From NCBI GenBank assembly GCA_965249455.1, contig OZ252236.1:3782001-3846000 (forward strand): a stretch of DNA of 64,000 nt, read 5' to 3'. This DNA comes from Jiulongibacter sp024742395 (GTDB taxonomy: Bacteria; Bacteroidota; Bacteroidia; Cytophagales; Spirosomataceae). Shown piece by piece: positions 34,156 to 42,442 of this stretch. Within the stretch, counting starts at the first letter, position 1. Each line of letters starts with the position of its first letter. The notes below the pieces were generated by a model. That model was not told where the DNA came from. It did not search any database and was given only the letters and a program-made list of their open reading frames with translations. Made by a program: the position numbers and the translations under genes.

Positions 34156-35526
34156 ATGTTTAAATACCTGTCTTTATTCCTGACTTTAGCCGCCTTAAGC
34201 TTGCAGGCTCAGGAAGTGAATTTTGATCTTAAGGTCTCAGACAATCATCGCTATCTGGTCACTGAAAAGCAAAAACCGTTTTTTTGGTTAGGTGATACCG
34301 CCTGGCTTTTACTCAAAAAACTCAACAGAGAAGATGCCGAAAAATACCTGGAAGACCGTAGAAAAAAAGGCTTCAATGTTATTCAGATCATTGTCATTCA
34401 TGATATTAATGAACCTGTAAATGCTTATGGCGATGCAGCTTTTGTAAACAATGATCCGGCAGCTCCCTTAGTTACTGAAGGCAATACTTTTGAAGACCCG
34501 GAGGCCTATGATTACTGGGATCACTTTGATTACATTATTGACCTGGCCCGTCAAAAAGGACAATTTGTGGCCTTAGTGCCTATTTGGGGCTCCAATGTGA
34601 AAGGCGGAAAAATACCGGTAGAAAAAGCGGAAGTCTATGGTACCTGGCTGGCAGAAAGAGTGAAAGATCACAAAAATGTCATTTGGCTAAACGGTGGTGA
34701 CATCAAAGGAAGCGACCAAACAGCCTTTTGGGAAACATTGGGAACCGCTTTAAAAAAGCCAGACCCATCTAAACTGATGACTTTTCACCCTTTTGGCCGA
34801 CATGATTCTTCTACCTGGTTTCATCAGGCAGATTGGCTTGATTTTAATATGTTTCAGTCTGGTCACAGAAGATACGATCAGGACGACAGCTCCGCTTTCT
34901 CACAGGACAACTATAAGTATCTGGAAATTGACCTCAGCCTTAAACCTGCAAAACCTTCTATTGACGGGGAGCCATCCTATGAAAACATACCGCATGGCTT
35001 GCATGACACCAGCCAACCACTCTGGAACCAGCATGATGTAAGACGATATGCCTATTGGGCTGTTTTTGGCGGAGCTTTTGGTCATACCTATGGGCACAAT
35101 TCTGTCATGCAGTTTTATAATGAAGGCGATGAAGCCTCTTACGGGGCCAAAATGATCTGGCAGGAAGCCTTAGACGCTCCCGGAGCAGCACAAATGCACT
35201 ATTTGAAAGATTTAATGCTGTCCAATACTTATTTTGAGCGGGTGCCGGCACAAGAGCTTATTGCAAAAAACCAGGGGATCAAATATGATTATCTGGCGGG
35301 TACCAAAGGTCAAAACTATGCCATGGTTTATGCCTTTACGGGAAGAGACATGGACATCAGACTGGGTCTGATTGATGGAAAAAAAGTGCTGGCCAGTTGG
35401 TTTAATCCCAGAAATGGGCAAACTACGCCAATTGGAACATTTAAAAACAAAGGAATACGCTCCTTTGACCCGCCCGGGCAAGCCAAAGACGGCAATGATT
35501 GGGTTTTGCTTCTTCACTCTAAGTAA
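34156..35526 (+). CDS. GH140-like (DUF4038) glycoside hydrolase, candidate apiosidase (copy 2)
   Basis: 456 residues, signal peptide to about residue 19 (LSLQAQ). DUF4038 features: PFFWLGDTAWLLLKKLNRED, RRKKGFNVIQIIVIHD, NVIWLNGGDIKG with Asp182, and PSIDGEPSYENIPHG with Glu272/Glu276, the probable catalytic pair as in GH140. The C-terminal LASWFNPRNGQTTPIG domain is common in this group. It is 22 bp after GH28 and 25 bp before a DUF1593 gene, the same pair as at 25.7-28.6 kb. It is closer in length to the characterised apiosidase BT1012 than copy 1. Apiose or another pentofuranose side chain is the expected target, by family. Confidence 0.87.
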   Translation: MFKYLSLFLTLAALSLQAQEVNFDLKVSDNHRYLVTEKQKPFFWLGDTAWLLLKKLNREDAEKYLEDRRKKGFNVIQIIVIHDINEPVNAYGDAAFVNNDPAAPLVTEGNTFEDPEAYDYWDHFDYIIDLARQKGQFVALVPIWGSNVKGGKIPVEKAEVYGTWLAERVKDHKNVIWLNGGDIKGSDQTAFWETLGTALKKPDPSKLMTFHPFGRHDSSTWFHQADWLDFNMFQSGHRRYDQDDSSAFSQDNYKYLEIDLSLKPAKPSIDGEPSYENIPHGLHDTSQPLWNQHDVRRYAYWAVFGGAFGHTYGHNSVMQFYNEGDEASYGAKMIWQEALDAPGAAQMHYLKDLMLSNTYFERVPAQELIAKNQGIKYDYLAGTKGQNYAMVYAFTGRDMDIRLGLIDGKKVLASWFNPRNGQTTPIGTFKNKGIRSFDPPGQAKDGNDWVLLLHSK

Positions 35527-35550
35527 CTTTAAACACCTTATTGACACATC

Positions 35551-36978
35551 ATGAATATAAAGAATTTCTTCACTCTACTGGTACTTGTGCTGATTTCGGC
35601 GGTAGCCCCCGCCCAAAACAGCAAACCCAGAATCTTCGTACTTACAGACATTGAAAATGAGCCGGATGACGCCATGTCAATGGTTCGGTTTTTAGTGTAT
35701 GCCAATAATTATGACATTGAAGGACTGGCGGCTACCACATCCATTCATCAGCAAAAAAAGGTAGCTACCTGGAAAATTCAGGAAATTGTAGATGCCTATG
35801 GCAAGGTGAGAGATCAGCTGGCAAAACACGAGGCGGGTTTTCCAACCTATGACTACCTCAACTCGGTTATCACTGAAGGTTTGCCTCTGTATGGTATGAA
35901 TGCTGTGGGCAAAGGCCATGACTCTCCTGCCTCAGAAGCCCTGATCAAAGCCGTTGACAAAAACGACAGCAGACCACTGTGGGTAACCGCATGGGGCGGT
36001 ACTAATGTGCTGGCTCAGGCCTTATGGAAAGTCAGAGACACCAGAAGCTCTGCAGAACTAAAGAAGTTTGTTTCTAAACTAAGGGTTTACACCATCTCTG
36101 ATCAGGATGATAGCGGCCCATGGTTAAGAAAGGAGTTTCCTGAGCTTTTTTATATTGTGAGCCCGGGCTTTAATGCCGGTGGCGGCTACCACCATGCTAC
36201 ATGGAGCGGCATCAGCGGCGATATTTTTCATGCCCGCTGCGACGGAGCCAACTTTAACGTAGTAAGCAATGAATGGCTGGAAAGCAATATCCGTAAAAAA
36301 GGACCGCTGGGTAAGGTCTATCCACATTGGGAATTCCTTATGGAAGGCGACACTCCTTCTTTTTTACCTTTAATCAATAATGGTCTGAACAGCCCGGAAC
36401 ACCCTGACTGGGGTGGCTGGGGTGGTCGCTATGAGCTGTATACTCCCAGAAAACGCCAATGGCATTTAAGTGCCGAAACCAGACCAATCTGGACAGACGC
36501 TGAAGACGAGGTAATGGGCACAGATGGCAAATGGCATCAGGGAAATCACGAGACCATTTGGAGATGGAGAGAAGCCTTTCAAAATGATTTTGCAGCCCGG
36601 ATGGACTGGAGCATCAAAAATCCGGATCAGGTGAACCACCCGCCTGTAGTGAAAATTGACAATGAATTAAATATTCAGGCCAAAAAGGGAGATAGAATAG
36701 ACCTGAAGGCCCTGAACTGCAGCGACCCTGACGGTGATGCCTTATCCTACCATTGGTTTTTCTATCAAGAAGCCGGCACCTTCCCGGTATCGAGTGCCCG
36801 TAGTGGTCAACCTTTGGAGATCAATAATTTTGACCAGAAAGAAGCCTGGTTTACCGTACCCACTTCCAGAGTAGCACCTCCGGGCACCGGCACTATGCAC
36901 ATTATACTCGCAGTGACAGATCATGGCTCACCCAGACTTACAAGGTATCAGCGGGTAATTGTAAAAGTTACGGATTGA
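35551..36978 (+). CDS. DUF1593 protein: nucleoside-hydrolase-like domain plus Sde182-type C-terminal domain (copy 4)
   Basis: 475 residues, signal peptide MNIKNFFTLLVLVLISAVAPA. The acidic cluster reads FVLTDIENEPDDAMSMVRF, a variant of the TxDGEIDDE form of copies 1 and 2. AWGGTNVLAQAL, EGDTPSFLPL, WGGWGGRY and FQNDFAARMDW follow, then NHPPVVKIDN...DPDGDALSYHW as the Ig-like tail. It follows the GH140-like gene by 24 bp. The relic at 38.58 kb is most like this copy. Activity unknown; extracytoplasmic location is expected. Confidence 0.85.
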   Translation: MNIKNFFTLLVLVLISAVAPAQNSKPRIFVLTDIENEPDDAMSMVRFLVYANNYDIEGLAATTSIHQQKKVATWKIQEIVDAYGKVRDQLAKHEAGFPTYDYLNSVITEGLPLYGMNAVGKGHDSPASEALIKAVDKNDSRPLWVTAWGGTNVLAQALWKVRDTRSSAELKKFVSKLRVYTISDQDDSGPWLRKEFPELFYIVSPGFNAGGGYHHATWSGISGDIFHARCDGANFNVVSNEWLESNIRKKGPLGKVYPHWEFLMEGDTPSFLPLINNGLNSPEHPDWGGWGGRYELYTPRKRQWHLSAETRPIWTDAEDEVMGTDGKWHQGNHETIWRWREAFQNDFAARMDWSIKNPDQVNHPPVVKIDNELNIQAKKGDRIDLKALNCSDPDGDALSYHWFFYQEAGTFPVSSARSGQPLEINNFDQKEAWFTVPTSRVAPPGTGTMHIILAVTDHGSPRLTRYQRVIVKVTD

Positions 36979-37013
36979 TAGCAGTGGTGACTATTCCTTT
37001 TAGGTTAATACTT

Positions 37014-37021
37014 TACATTTG
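37014..37021 (+). promoter_or_regulatory. Internal -7 box before the last intact DUF1593 gene
   Basis: TACATTTG fits TAnnTTTG and lies 31 bp before the next start codon, inside the 74-bp gap after copy 4. This suggests that copy 5 can also be transcribed on its own. No convincing -33 element is seen. Confidence 0.4.
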
Positions 37022-37052
37022 GTACACTCAACCTATATTTTGAAAAAAAACT

Positions 37053-38567
37053 ATGAAAAAAATATTTATCCTTTCGATCATTTTCTTTTCGAATCTTGCC
37101 TGTACTACTGAAACCAATCAAGAAAGTACAGATGAAAATTATAAACCACGCACAATAGTCACCACTGATGGTGAAATAGATGATGTAGATTCATTCATCA
37201 GAATGCTGCTTTACGCCAATGAATTCAATATAGAAGGACTGGTTATCAGTAGCTCTATGTGGCATTATAAAGGCGATGAGAAAGGCACATTGTTCACTTC
37301 TGAAATGGAAATGACCAAGAATATGTATGGGGCTATACCAAGCTTACGATGGCCGGGTACTGAATGGATGTACCCATTAATTGATGCTTATGGCCAGGTG
37401 TACCCTAAACTTAGCAAGCATGCAGAGGGATTCCCAACTGCAGAGCATTTAAAAAGCCTGATTAAAGTAGGCAATATCGATTTTGAAGGGGAAATGAAAA
37501 AAGACACTGAAGGTTCTGACTTTATTAAAGCAAGCCTTTTAGACGAGAACAAAGACCCTCTTTACCTGCAGGTTTGGGGAGGTACCAATACCATTGCCCG
37601 TGCCTTGAAATCTATTGAAGATGAATTCAAAAACACTTCTGGATGGGAAAGTATTTACAAAAAAGTATGCGAAAAGGCTATTCTTTATGCCATTCTTGAC
37701 CAGGACGCTTCCTACAGAAAATACATTGCCCCAAACTGGCCCGACATAAAGATTTATTACAACTCCAATCAGTTCTGGTGTTTCGCCTATCCCTGGAAGA
37801 GTGCGGTGCCTGCAGGGCAACATTATCTCTTTGAAGGAGAATTTATGGGTAAGGAGATCATCAATAACCATGGACCATTGCTAAAGCAATATTACAGTTA
37901 TGGTGACGGTCAGAAACAGGCAGGAGACGAAGAGCATATTCATGGCGATTTGACAAAAATCAAAGAAGGGCAATGGGGTAAGTTTGGTCAATATGATTTT
38001 ATCTCGGAAGGAGATTCGCCAGCCTATCTGCACCTCATAGACGTAGGACTAAACAACCTGAACAACCCTCAGTGGGGCGGTTGGGGCGGCCGACTCGTTC
38101 AGTCTGCTGAGCAAGCCAACCGATGGGAAGATGGCGAAGGAGCTAAAGATTACAATCCTTTTACTAATCAGCTGGACCCCACCTATCCACAGATTCGATG
38201 GGTAGAAGCTATTCAGCAGGATTTCGCTGCCAGAGCCGACTGGTGTATTGCTGATTACAAAGACGCCAATCATGCCCCGATAGTAAAGGCCTTGAGTCCA
38301 AACAAGCTGTCAGCAAAACCAGGTGAAACCCTTCAGGTAGCAATTGCGGCTTCAGACCCTGACAATAATGAGCTTGAGACCAGATTTTGGATTTACAAAG
38401 AAGTGGGCAGCTACTCCGGAGATGCCATTATAACTTCACAAGCCACAAAAGCCAGCATTAAATTAGATACACAAAGCAGGGGAATCCTCCACCTAATTGC
38501 CGAAGTAAAGGATAAGGCAAAGCACCCCATGACCCGTTATCAGCGGTTTGTGATAGAAGTTATGTAA
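37053..38567 (+). CDS. DUF1593 lipoprotein: nucleoside-hydrolase-like domain plus Sde182-type C-terminal domain (copy 5)
   Basis: 504 residues; lipobox NLAC near residue 17, so lipid-anchored unlike copies 1, 2 and 4. The acidic start is TIVTTDGEIDDVDSFIRML, then SSSMWHYKGDEKGT with an insertion (TSEMEMTKNMYGAIPSLRW). Shared motifs: VWGGTNTIARAL, EGDSPAYLH, WGGWGGRL and QQDFAARADWC, then NHAPIVKALS...DPDNNELETRFW as the tail domain. It is the last intact gene of the plus-strand run. A change in anchoring and the inserted loop suggest a different substrate. Function not established. Confidence 0.85.
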   Translation: MKKIFILSIIFFSNLACTTETNQESTDENYKPRTIVTTDGEIDDVDSFIRMLLYANEFNIEGLVISSSMWHYKGDEKGTLFTSEMEMTKNMYGAIPSLRWPGTEWMYPLIDAYGQVYPKLSKHAEGFPTAEHLKSLIKVGNIDFEGEMKKDTEGSDFIKASLLDENKDPLYLQVWGGTNTIARALKSIEDEFKNTSGWESIYKKVCEKAILYAILDQDASYRKYIAPNWPDIKIYYNSNQFWCFAYPWKSAVPAGQHYLFEGEFMGKEIINNHGPLLKQYYSYGDGQKQAGDEEHIHGDLTKIKEGQWGKFGQYDFISEGDSPAYLHLIDVGLNNLNNPQWGGWGGRLVQSAEQANRWEDGEGAKDYNPFTNQLDPTYPQIRWVEAIQQDFAARADWCIADYKDANHAPIVKALSPNKLSAKPGETLQVAIAASDPDNNELETRFWIYKEVGSYSGDAIITSQATKASIKLDTQSRGILHLIAEVKDKAKHPMTRYQRFVIEVM

Positions 38568-38577
38568 ATCATCGCCC

Positions 38578-38760
38578 ATGAACAGATTCTTTCTCCCCCT
38601 CCTTTTCCTTGCATTTCCATTTAGCATATAGGCTAAAAAAAATCGTGTATTTATTTTGATAGATTTTGAAAATGAACTCAACTGAATATTCCGGTCAAAG
38701 GTTGGTTTTTTAGTCTATGCCAATAACTATGATTTAGAAGTACTACCTTAGTCAATTAGG
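38578..38760 (+). pseudogene. Decayed fragment of a sixth DUF1593 gene
   Basis: Reading from ATG at 38578 gives MNRFFLPLLFLAFPFSI, a stop, KKNRVFILIDFENELN, a stop, then FLVYANNYDLEVLP. This aligns without effort to the start of copy 4 (SKPRIFVLTDIENEPDDA and FLVYANNYDIEGLA). Three in-frame stops and an internal deletion are present, and homology fades after about 60 codons. It directly follows copy 5, so it is a 5' remnant of another tandem duplicate whose rest was lost, possibly when the Mrr-like unit next door arrived. Clear homology; order of events is inferred. Confidence 0.8.
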
Positions 38761-38815
38761 CTCTAATACAGCGAAGAAAGCTTCGGTTCATTTGAACCTG
38801 TGTTGGCAACTGGCT

Positions 38816-40597
38816 TTATTTTTTATTCACTTTGATCTCTTTAAGTGTCAATTTCGCTTCTTTAATATTTATTCGGGCTTTATGACCATGCTTTTCTAAT
38901 AAATATAACAAGTTTGCACCGTTCATCAATGTAATTGGTTTCCCTTTTGCAAAATCATATGCATCTGGTCCATAATCTGCAGTTGTTACAAGTATACCTT
39001 TAGTTGCCCCCTCATTCATTACTGTACCATACAAATCACGAACTGCTGCAACTCCAACTGTATTTGTATATCTTTTGGCTTGAATAACAATCTTACCGCC
39101 TCTGATTGGATCTGGGTCAAATGCTATAGCATCTACACCACCATCTTTGCTTGCCTGAGTTACTTTTACTTCACCTCCGTTTGTATTAAACTCCATCGCG
39201 AAAACTTCTCTGATTAGATGTTCAAAGTCTTCCCAATCCATCGACGCCAAATTTGTTGAATTATCAATATCCTTTGCCACTTCATAATGGTTTGTAAATC
39301 TCTTGTCAGTTCTATTAACCTGAATTATTGGTTGTATAGGAGTAAGACCGCTTAATTTACTGCTCGATACCCCTTTCAAATTTTTAAAGCATTGTTTCGG
39401 GTCTACATTTTCTAGATGAATTGCTTCAAACTCATCTTTGTTACATAAAATTGACATGATGCAGCTGTTTTCTTCTTTACCCGTTCCTTTATTAATGGCA
39501 TTGACCCAACCGTTAAAGTTAATTGATTGAACATTTTTATTTACATCAGCTTCAAAAAGTTCATGAATTGTTCTCAAGGCAATTTTATATAAAGTCGCAT
39601 CGAACATCTTCAATAATTGTGTTTCTGAGATGTGATATTCTTTTAACTCTCCTTTTATGAATTTTACTTCATTTAAAGTTGGAATTTGAGAGATATTTGG
39701 TAAAGAATAATCAACAATAAGTTGCTTAGTATTCTCTATATAATTCAAGTCAAAAGATTTAGGAAATGAGTCAGGGTAGTATGAATTTGACAACACTAAT
39801 TCGCAGTATTCTAAAACTGCGGAATGTTCTGATTTTAGGTAATTTTCTTTTAATCTATCAATTTTTGCGTTTCTTAAATTCTGAAGACTTTTATAATCAG
39901 ATTTTCTTTTTTCCCAAGCCTTAATATCCCCTTCTAACCTATTTTTAAGGCTTTCAACTTTTGATTCATATTCTGCACGTTTTGAATTAATTTCATCTAC
40001 TTCATTTTGCCATTTTTTTAATTCATAATCGAATTTTTCGTTTGCTGCATTTATTTTACGCTCTTTTTCAACTTTTAATATGTAATCAAATAAACCGAAT
40101 TTAGGCTTGAAACTTAAAAAATCTGGCTTACTTGGATATTGCTGAAAATAGTGTTGATAATTGGTCTGTAGAGTTTTAAATTTTTCTGGATAAAGTTTGT
40201 TTGGGTGTATTTCTGCAAATTCACTAAAATCTTTAATTGACTCCCAATCAACGGCATCATCTATACTTAAAGTATGAATTAAAATATTATCGACTTCTAA
40301 CAAAGCTTCCTTCGCTTTTTTTGTTCTTAATTCTGCTTCGTTTTGTGAAGCAATGGTATTCAATTTATCTAATTGTCTATCCCATCTAGCTTCTAATTTC
40401 GCAATATAAGTATTGACTTTACTCTCAAGAATATCTTCGTCGTAACTACTGTAAGCTTTTAACTCTTTGAAACCCTTATGATAAATTCGAGCAGAATATT
40501 TAGTACGAATTACATTTACACCAAAGTCCTCTTCGAAATAATCTACTTCAATTAATTCACTACAGTTAGGCATGTGATTAAAATTTAATAAATGCAA
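38816..40597 (-). CDS. Mrr-like restriction endonuclease with long coiled-coil N-terminal region
   Basis: 593 residues. The C-terminal domain (about 455-575) is Mrr-like PD-(D/E)xK: MDWEDFEHLIREVF, KDGGVDAIAFDPD with Asp489, IVIQAKRY with Gln506-x-Lys508, then LYGTVMNEGATKGILVTTADYG. This Gln-x-Lys form is usual for Mrr_cat. The N-terminal two thirds are Lys/Glu-rich with coiled-coil character (about 50-270). No methylase is next to it, which fits a type IV or modification-dependent or anti-phage nuclease. It overlaps a small basic membrane protein gene by 20 bp. Transcription opposes the PUL genes. Defensive role is inferred. Confidence 0.85.
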   Translation of the reverse strand: MHLLNFNHMPNCSELIEVDYFEEDFGVNVIRTKYSARIYHKGFKELKAYSSYDEDILESKVNTYIAKLEARWDRQLDKLNTIASQNEAELRTKKAKEALLEVDNILIHTLSIDDAVDWESIKDFSEFAEIHPNKLYPEKFKTLQTNYQHYFQQYPSKPDFLSFKPKFGLFDYILKVEKERKINAANEKFDYELKKWQNEVDEINSKRAEYESKVESLKNRLEGDIKAWEKRKSDYKSLQNLRNAKIDRLKENYLKSEHSAVLEYCELVLSNSYYPDSFPKSFDLNYIENTKQLIVDYSLPNISQIPTLNEVKFIKGELKEYHISETQLLKMFDATLYKIALRTIHELFEADVNKNVQSINFNGWVNAINKGTGKEENSCIMSILCNKDEFEAIHLENVDPKQCFKNLKGVSSSKLSGLTPIQPIIQVNRTDKRFTNHYEVAKDIDNSTNLASMDWEDFEHLIREVFAMEFNTNGGEVKVTQASKDGGVDAIAFDPDPIRGGKIVIQAKRYTNTVGVAAVRDLYGTVMNEGATKGILVTTADYGPDAYDFAKGKPITLMNGANLLYLLEKHGHKARINIKEAKLTLKEIKVNKK

Positions 40598-40817
40598 AAA
40601 TTAAAATTGTTAATAAGCCAAAAATTGGAATTAGTAAAACCAAGCAACCTTTTGAGGTTTTGTTATAAACTTTATTGTATGCAGCTTTTTTGGGGTTCGT
40701 TGTCCAACCATATCCTTTAGGTGCTTGCAATCCTAAACTATTTTTTAAAGATCTTTTTACCGAAGTTCTTGCGGCAATTTTCTTTTTTAAAGATGGTTTT
40801 CTTATTCCGAATTTCAT
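40578..40817 (-). CDS. Small basic protein with C-terminal membrane helix, coupled to the Mrr-like gene
   Basis: 79 residues: MKFGIRKPSLKKKIAARTSVKR and a further basic, Lys/Arg-rich stretch to about residue 55, then a single hydrophobic helix (CLVLLIPIFGLLTILIFAFI). The start MKFGxRKPSLKKxIAAR is seen in small proteins beside nuclease or phage-related genes. The end overlaps the nuclease gene start by 20 bp, so the two are translationally coupled. It might place or restrain the nuclease at the membrane, but that is a guess. Confidence 0.65.
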   Translation of the reverse strand: MKFGIRKPSLKKKIAARTSVKRSLKNSLGLQAPKGYGWTTNPKKAAYNKVYNKTSKGCLVLLIPIFGLLTILIFAFIKF

Positions 40818-41118
40818 TTGTGTCTATTTTGAATGCTCTATAACATTAGTACAGACAAACAAAAGCCCCTAAGTGTCATAAATCTCTTTATTGCCCTTCC
40901 ACCAAAAGCTAGTGTGAATCCTTTTATACCAAAGTTAGAAAATCCTGTTAATTGAAAGAGTCAGAGTTTAAACTATTGATTAAACGGTAGTATTGGGAGA
41001 ATTAGAGGGGCGTGTTCAGATGTTCTGAATTAAAGTTTCCAGACCTGAAAACCAATTTATTGGAGATCTTGAAAAGGCTTATACTCCAACTGCCCTTTCA
41101 TTACCGGGCAGGCGGTTT
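40818..41118. other. Intergenic DNA upstream of the Mrr-like unit
   Basis: About 300 bp that hold the promoter region of the Mrr-like unit, one copy of a 24-bp repeat (40969-40992), and a CTGCCC/GGGCAG hairpin (41089-41110) just beyond the DUF1398 stop codon. That hairpin lacks a T run on the minus strand, so it is a poor intrinsic terminator. No gene is seen. Confidence 0.4.
40969..40992. repeat. 24-bp direct repeat, copy 1
   Basis: Matches 42765-42788 at 23 of 24 positions, in the same orientation, 1796 bp apart (one A/T difference in the middle). The two copies bracket the DUF1398 and AraC genes. The significance is unknown: it could mark the ends of a small inserted segment or be a shared regulatory site. 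Confidence 0.6.
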
Positions 41119-41508
41119 TTATTGCGGAATTGGCTCAACCAATAGTTCATTTCCTGCTTTATCATAATATACACAAGTCATTTTATCCATACATATGGTC
41201 CACTTTTCAATGCCACAGGATGCACACATTTTAATAAAAGTTAAAAAGTTGGTTTTGCCTTCTTGATGAGCGATTAACTCTCTCTTAAATTCTTCTCTTT
41301 GTGGCGTGTCGGCAATTAATAAGTTGTCATACTTTGCAGGAACTACTACAGTATAATTGTTTGCTCCATGATAGTCAATATGGCCGTCAGAAACATAGGC
41401 TTCATAATGAGTCACACCTAAGCTTTTAATTTCTTTGATGTAAGAGGGGAAGTCGGCACCAGATTTTACTTTACCATGAGCTGTTCTTATTTGATCTAAT
41501 GTAAACAT
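41119..41508 (-). CDS. DUF1398 family protein
   Basis: 129 residues, no signal peptide. MFTLDQIRTAHGKVKSGADFPSYIKEIKSLGV, then HYEAYVSDGHIDYHG and the C-terminal GIEKWTICMDKMTCVYYDKAGNEL are the standard DUF1398 landmarks (E. coli YbcV group). The function of the family is unknown. Transcribed alone on the minus strand, 169 bp after the AraC-type gene. Regulation by the neighbouring AraC protein is possible from context only. Confidence 0.88.
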   Translation of the reverse strand: MFTLDQIRTAHGKVKSGADFPSYIKEIKSLGVTHYEAYVSDGHIDYHGANNYTVVVPAKYDNLLIADTPQREEFKRELIAHQEGKTNFLTFIKMCASCGIEKWTICMDKMTCVYYDKAGNELLVEPIPQ

Positions 41509-41677
41509 TTGTTTTTGTGTTTATTGGGTTAAATAATATTTGTTCTTACCACTGAATTTAGGCTTCAATTGACAATCTGAGTATCAATACAGTCCTGCTT
41601 AATTCAAGGTTTTTGTCCTTTTAGTATTGGCAAAGGTCTACCTCTCTGATCATTGGTAATTGTAAAAAATCGTTTCT

Positions 41678-42442
41678 TTATAAGAAGCGTTTAAAGTTTT
41701 CAGGGGTTTCGCCTGTGTACTGCTTAAAGTCTTTGATAAAATGAGCCTGGTCAAAGAAATAGTTTTCATAACAGGTTTCTGTCAGCGTTTTATTTTCGCT
41801 TAAGTTGGCGAGTACAGCATTGAAACGAACAATTGAAGCAAACTTCTTGGCGGTAGTACCAACCACTTTTCTAAATCTCTTTTCAAACGGACTTTGACTA
41901 ATGCATAGTTTTTGGATCAACTCACTGATTCGTATGGATCCACCGGATAGGTAAATGAGTCTAGGGGCCTCTACAATCAATTTGTCCGTTTGTATGTCTT
42001 TAAGCTGACAGATTAAAAACTGTTCTATGATATTTATACGAAGTATGTCTGAGTCAGAAGTGCTTAGTCTTTCTTCTACTTCCTCTATAGTGTTTTTATT
42101 AAAAATGTCCTTAAGAGATAAACTTTGATTAAAGAGTTCATGGGCTGGAGGCGAAACGAACTGAGTAAAGCCAATTTCAGTAAAGTAAACCAATAGTGTT
42201 CCGATGTTCGCCGAATTTTTAAAGACTCTATACGTATCTATTACACCTGTTATTCCGGCACTAGAAAGATTCGTTTCTTTCTGGTCTTTTATACAGGCCA
42301 GTTGCCCTTTGTATTGAAAGCCAATAACAAGTCCGGGAGTAGGGAAAACCTTATATGTACTTTCCAATTCATTCTCTGACACTACATAATATTTTACGTA
42401 GGGTTTTAGCTGGTCGGTTGGAAAATACTTGTCAAATTTCAA
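41678..42442 (-). CDS. AraC-family transcriptional regulator
   Basis: 254 residues. The N-terminal half (FPTDQLKPYVKYYVVSEN...TPGLVIGFQYKG) is of the DUF6597-like ligand-binding type common in Bacteroidota. The C-terminal AraC DNA-binding domain has RISELIQKLCISQSPFEKRFRKVVGTTAKKFASIVRF as the first helix-turn-helix and ends YFFDQAHFIKDFKQYTGETPENFKRFL. It acts in the cytoplasm as a transcription factor. Signal and targets are unknown. It lies in the segment between the two 24-bp repeats, upstream of the DUF1398 gene. Confidence 0.92.
   Translation of the reverse strand: MKFDKYFPTDQLKPYVKYYVVSENELESTYKVFPTPGLVIGFQYKGQLACIKDQKETNLSSAGITGVIDTYRVFKNSANIGTLLVYFTEIGFTQFVSPPAHELFNQSLSLKDIFNKNTIEEVEERLSTSDSDILRINIIEQFLICQLKDIQTDKLIVEAPRLIYLSGGSIRISELIQKLCISQSPFEKRFRKVVGTTAKKFASIVRFNAVLANLSENKTLTETCYENYFFDQAHFIKDFKQYTGETPENFKRFL

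Noticed and set aside
41089..41110. CTGCCC/GGGCAG hairpin as terminator of the DUF1398 gene
   Set aside because: No T run follows on the minus strand; T-rich DNA lies on the other side, where no plus-strand gene ends.
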